From: an uncultured Eubacteriales bacterium
GTDB lineage: Bacteria > Bacillota > Clostridia > Monoglobales > Monoglobaceae
Reading direction: 5' to 3'
DNA length: 5,250 nt
Assembly (NCBI GenBank): GCA_900552305.1
Contig: URZD01000146.1
Location: forward strand, 1-5,250
Every line of letters starts with the position of its first letter. The first letter of the stretch is position 1. The notes under the pieces are model-generated. The model saw nothing but the letters and a program-made list of their open reading frames with translations, was not told where the DNA came from and did not search any database. This document shows positions 5,112-5,250 of the stretch, piece after piece. Made by a program: the position numbers and the translations under genes.

Positions 5112-5250
5112 ATGGTAAAAATTCTTTTGGTTGATGATGAATTCAGGATTCGCAAGGTAATACGCGACTTTCTGAGCGCCAAAGGCTACAGTGTTCTTGA
5201 GGCAGTGGACGGTGAGCAGGCAGTTGACGAATTTATGAGCCACAAGGACG
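5112..5250 (+). CDS. two-component response regulator, receiver domain N-terminus (partial, runs off the window)
   Basis: Only the first 46 codons are present. They open with KILLVDDE, the first strand and acidic pocket of a CheY-like receiver domain (D8 and D9 bind Mg2+). RIRKVIRDFLSAKGYSVLEAVDGEQAVDEF follows, as is typical of OmpR/PhoB-family regulators. The phosphorylated aspartate (expected near residue 52) and the output domain lie beyond the window, so the family is inferred. ATG 5112 follows AAGAGGTG (5095-5102) with 9-base spacing. Upstream lie an 11-bp-period repeat and a foldable leader, suggesting the gene is itself regulated, possibly by its own product. A histidine kinase gene is likely to follow. 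Confidence 0.88.
   Translation, partial: MVKILLVDDEFRIRKVIRDFLSAKGYSVLEAVDGEQAVDEFMSHKD

Overview
The window is a chromosomal, housekeeping stretch from a bacterium that looks like a member of the Clostridia (Firmicutes) with moderate to fairly high GC. The evidence is a serC-like tail followed by a short ACT-type serA, a type A RNase P RNA, a MurA closely matching Firmicutes forms, a WalJ/YycJ-like metallo-hydrolase, frequent TTG starts with strong Shine-Dalgarno sequences, and promoters of the TTGxxx-N17-TATxAT kind. The genus cannot be named from this alone. Every gene seen is on the plus strand. I see no mobile element, CRISPR array or tRNA.

Layout. Bases 1-36 are the last codons of an upstream gene, probably phosphoserine aminotransferase (serC). 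serA (55-1224) follows 18 bases later, giving a serine-biosynthesis operon. Bases 1225-1324 carry a hairpin and a short direct repeat but no convincing promoter. The RNase P RNA gene rnpB occupies about 1325-1669 and ends at a GC-rich terminator (1686-1719). A clear promoter (1769-1797) then drives a YigZ/IMPACT-family gene (1868-2494, TTG start) through a leader that can fold into a stem ending at the ribosome binding site. An extended -10 promoter (2511-2539) precedes murA (2612-3901), the first committed step of peptidoglycan synthesis. A long A/T-tract hairpin (3916-3962) separates murA from a beta-lactamase-fold hydrolase of the WalJ/YycJ type (4040-4855, TTG start).

Bases 4856-5111 are non-coding but dense in structure. 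Three inverted repeats lie in a row, including a perfect 22-bp palindrome. They are followed by a tandem 11-bp-period repeat that looks like an OmpR/PhoB-class operator, an AT-rich -10 region, and a possible three-way-junction RNA leader. A response-regulator gene starts at 5112 and runs off the window.

The genes form short, mostly separately promoted units: serine synthesis, tRNA processing RNA, a conserved YigZ protein, cell-wall precursor synthesis, and a hydrolase beside a two-component regulator. The most unusual part is the control region at 4856-5111, where tandem operator-like repeats stand in for a missing -35 box in front of a regulator gene. Nothing here looks like a wholly new system; the remaining findings are regulatory or structural details.
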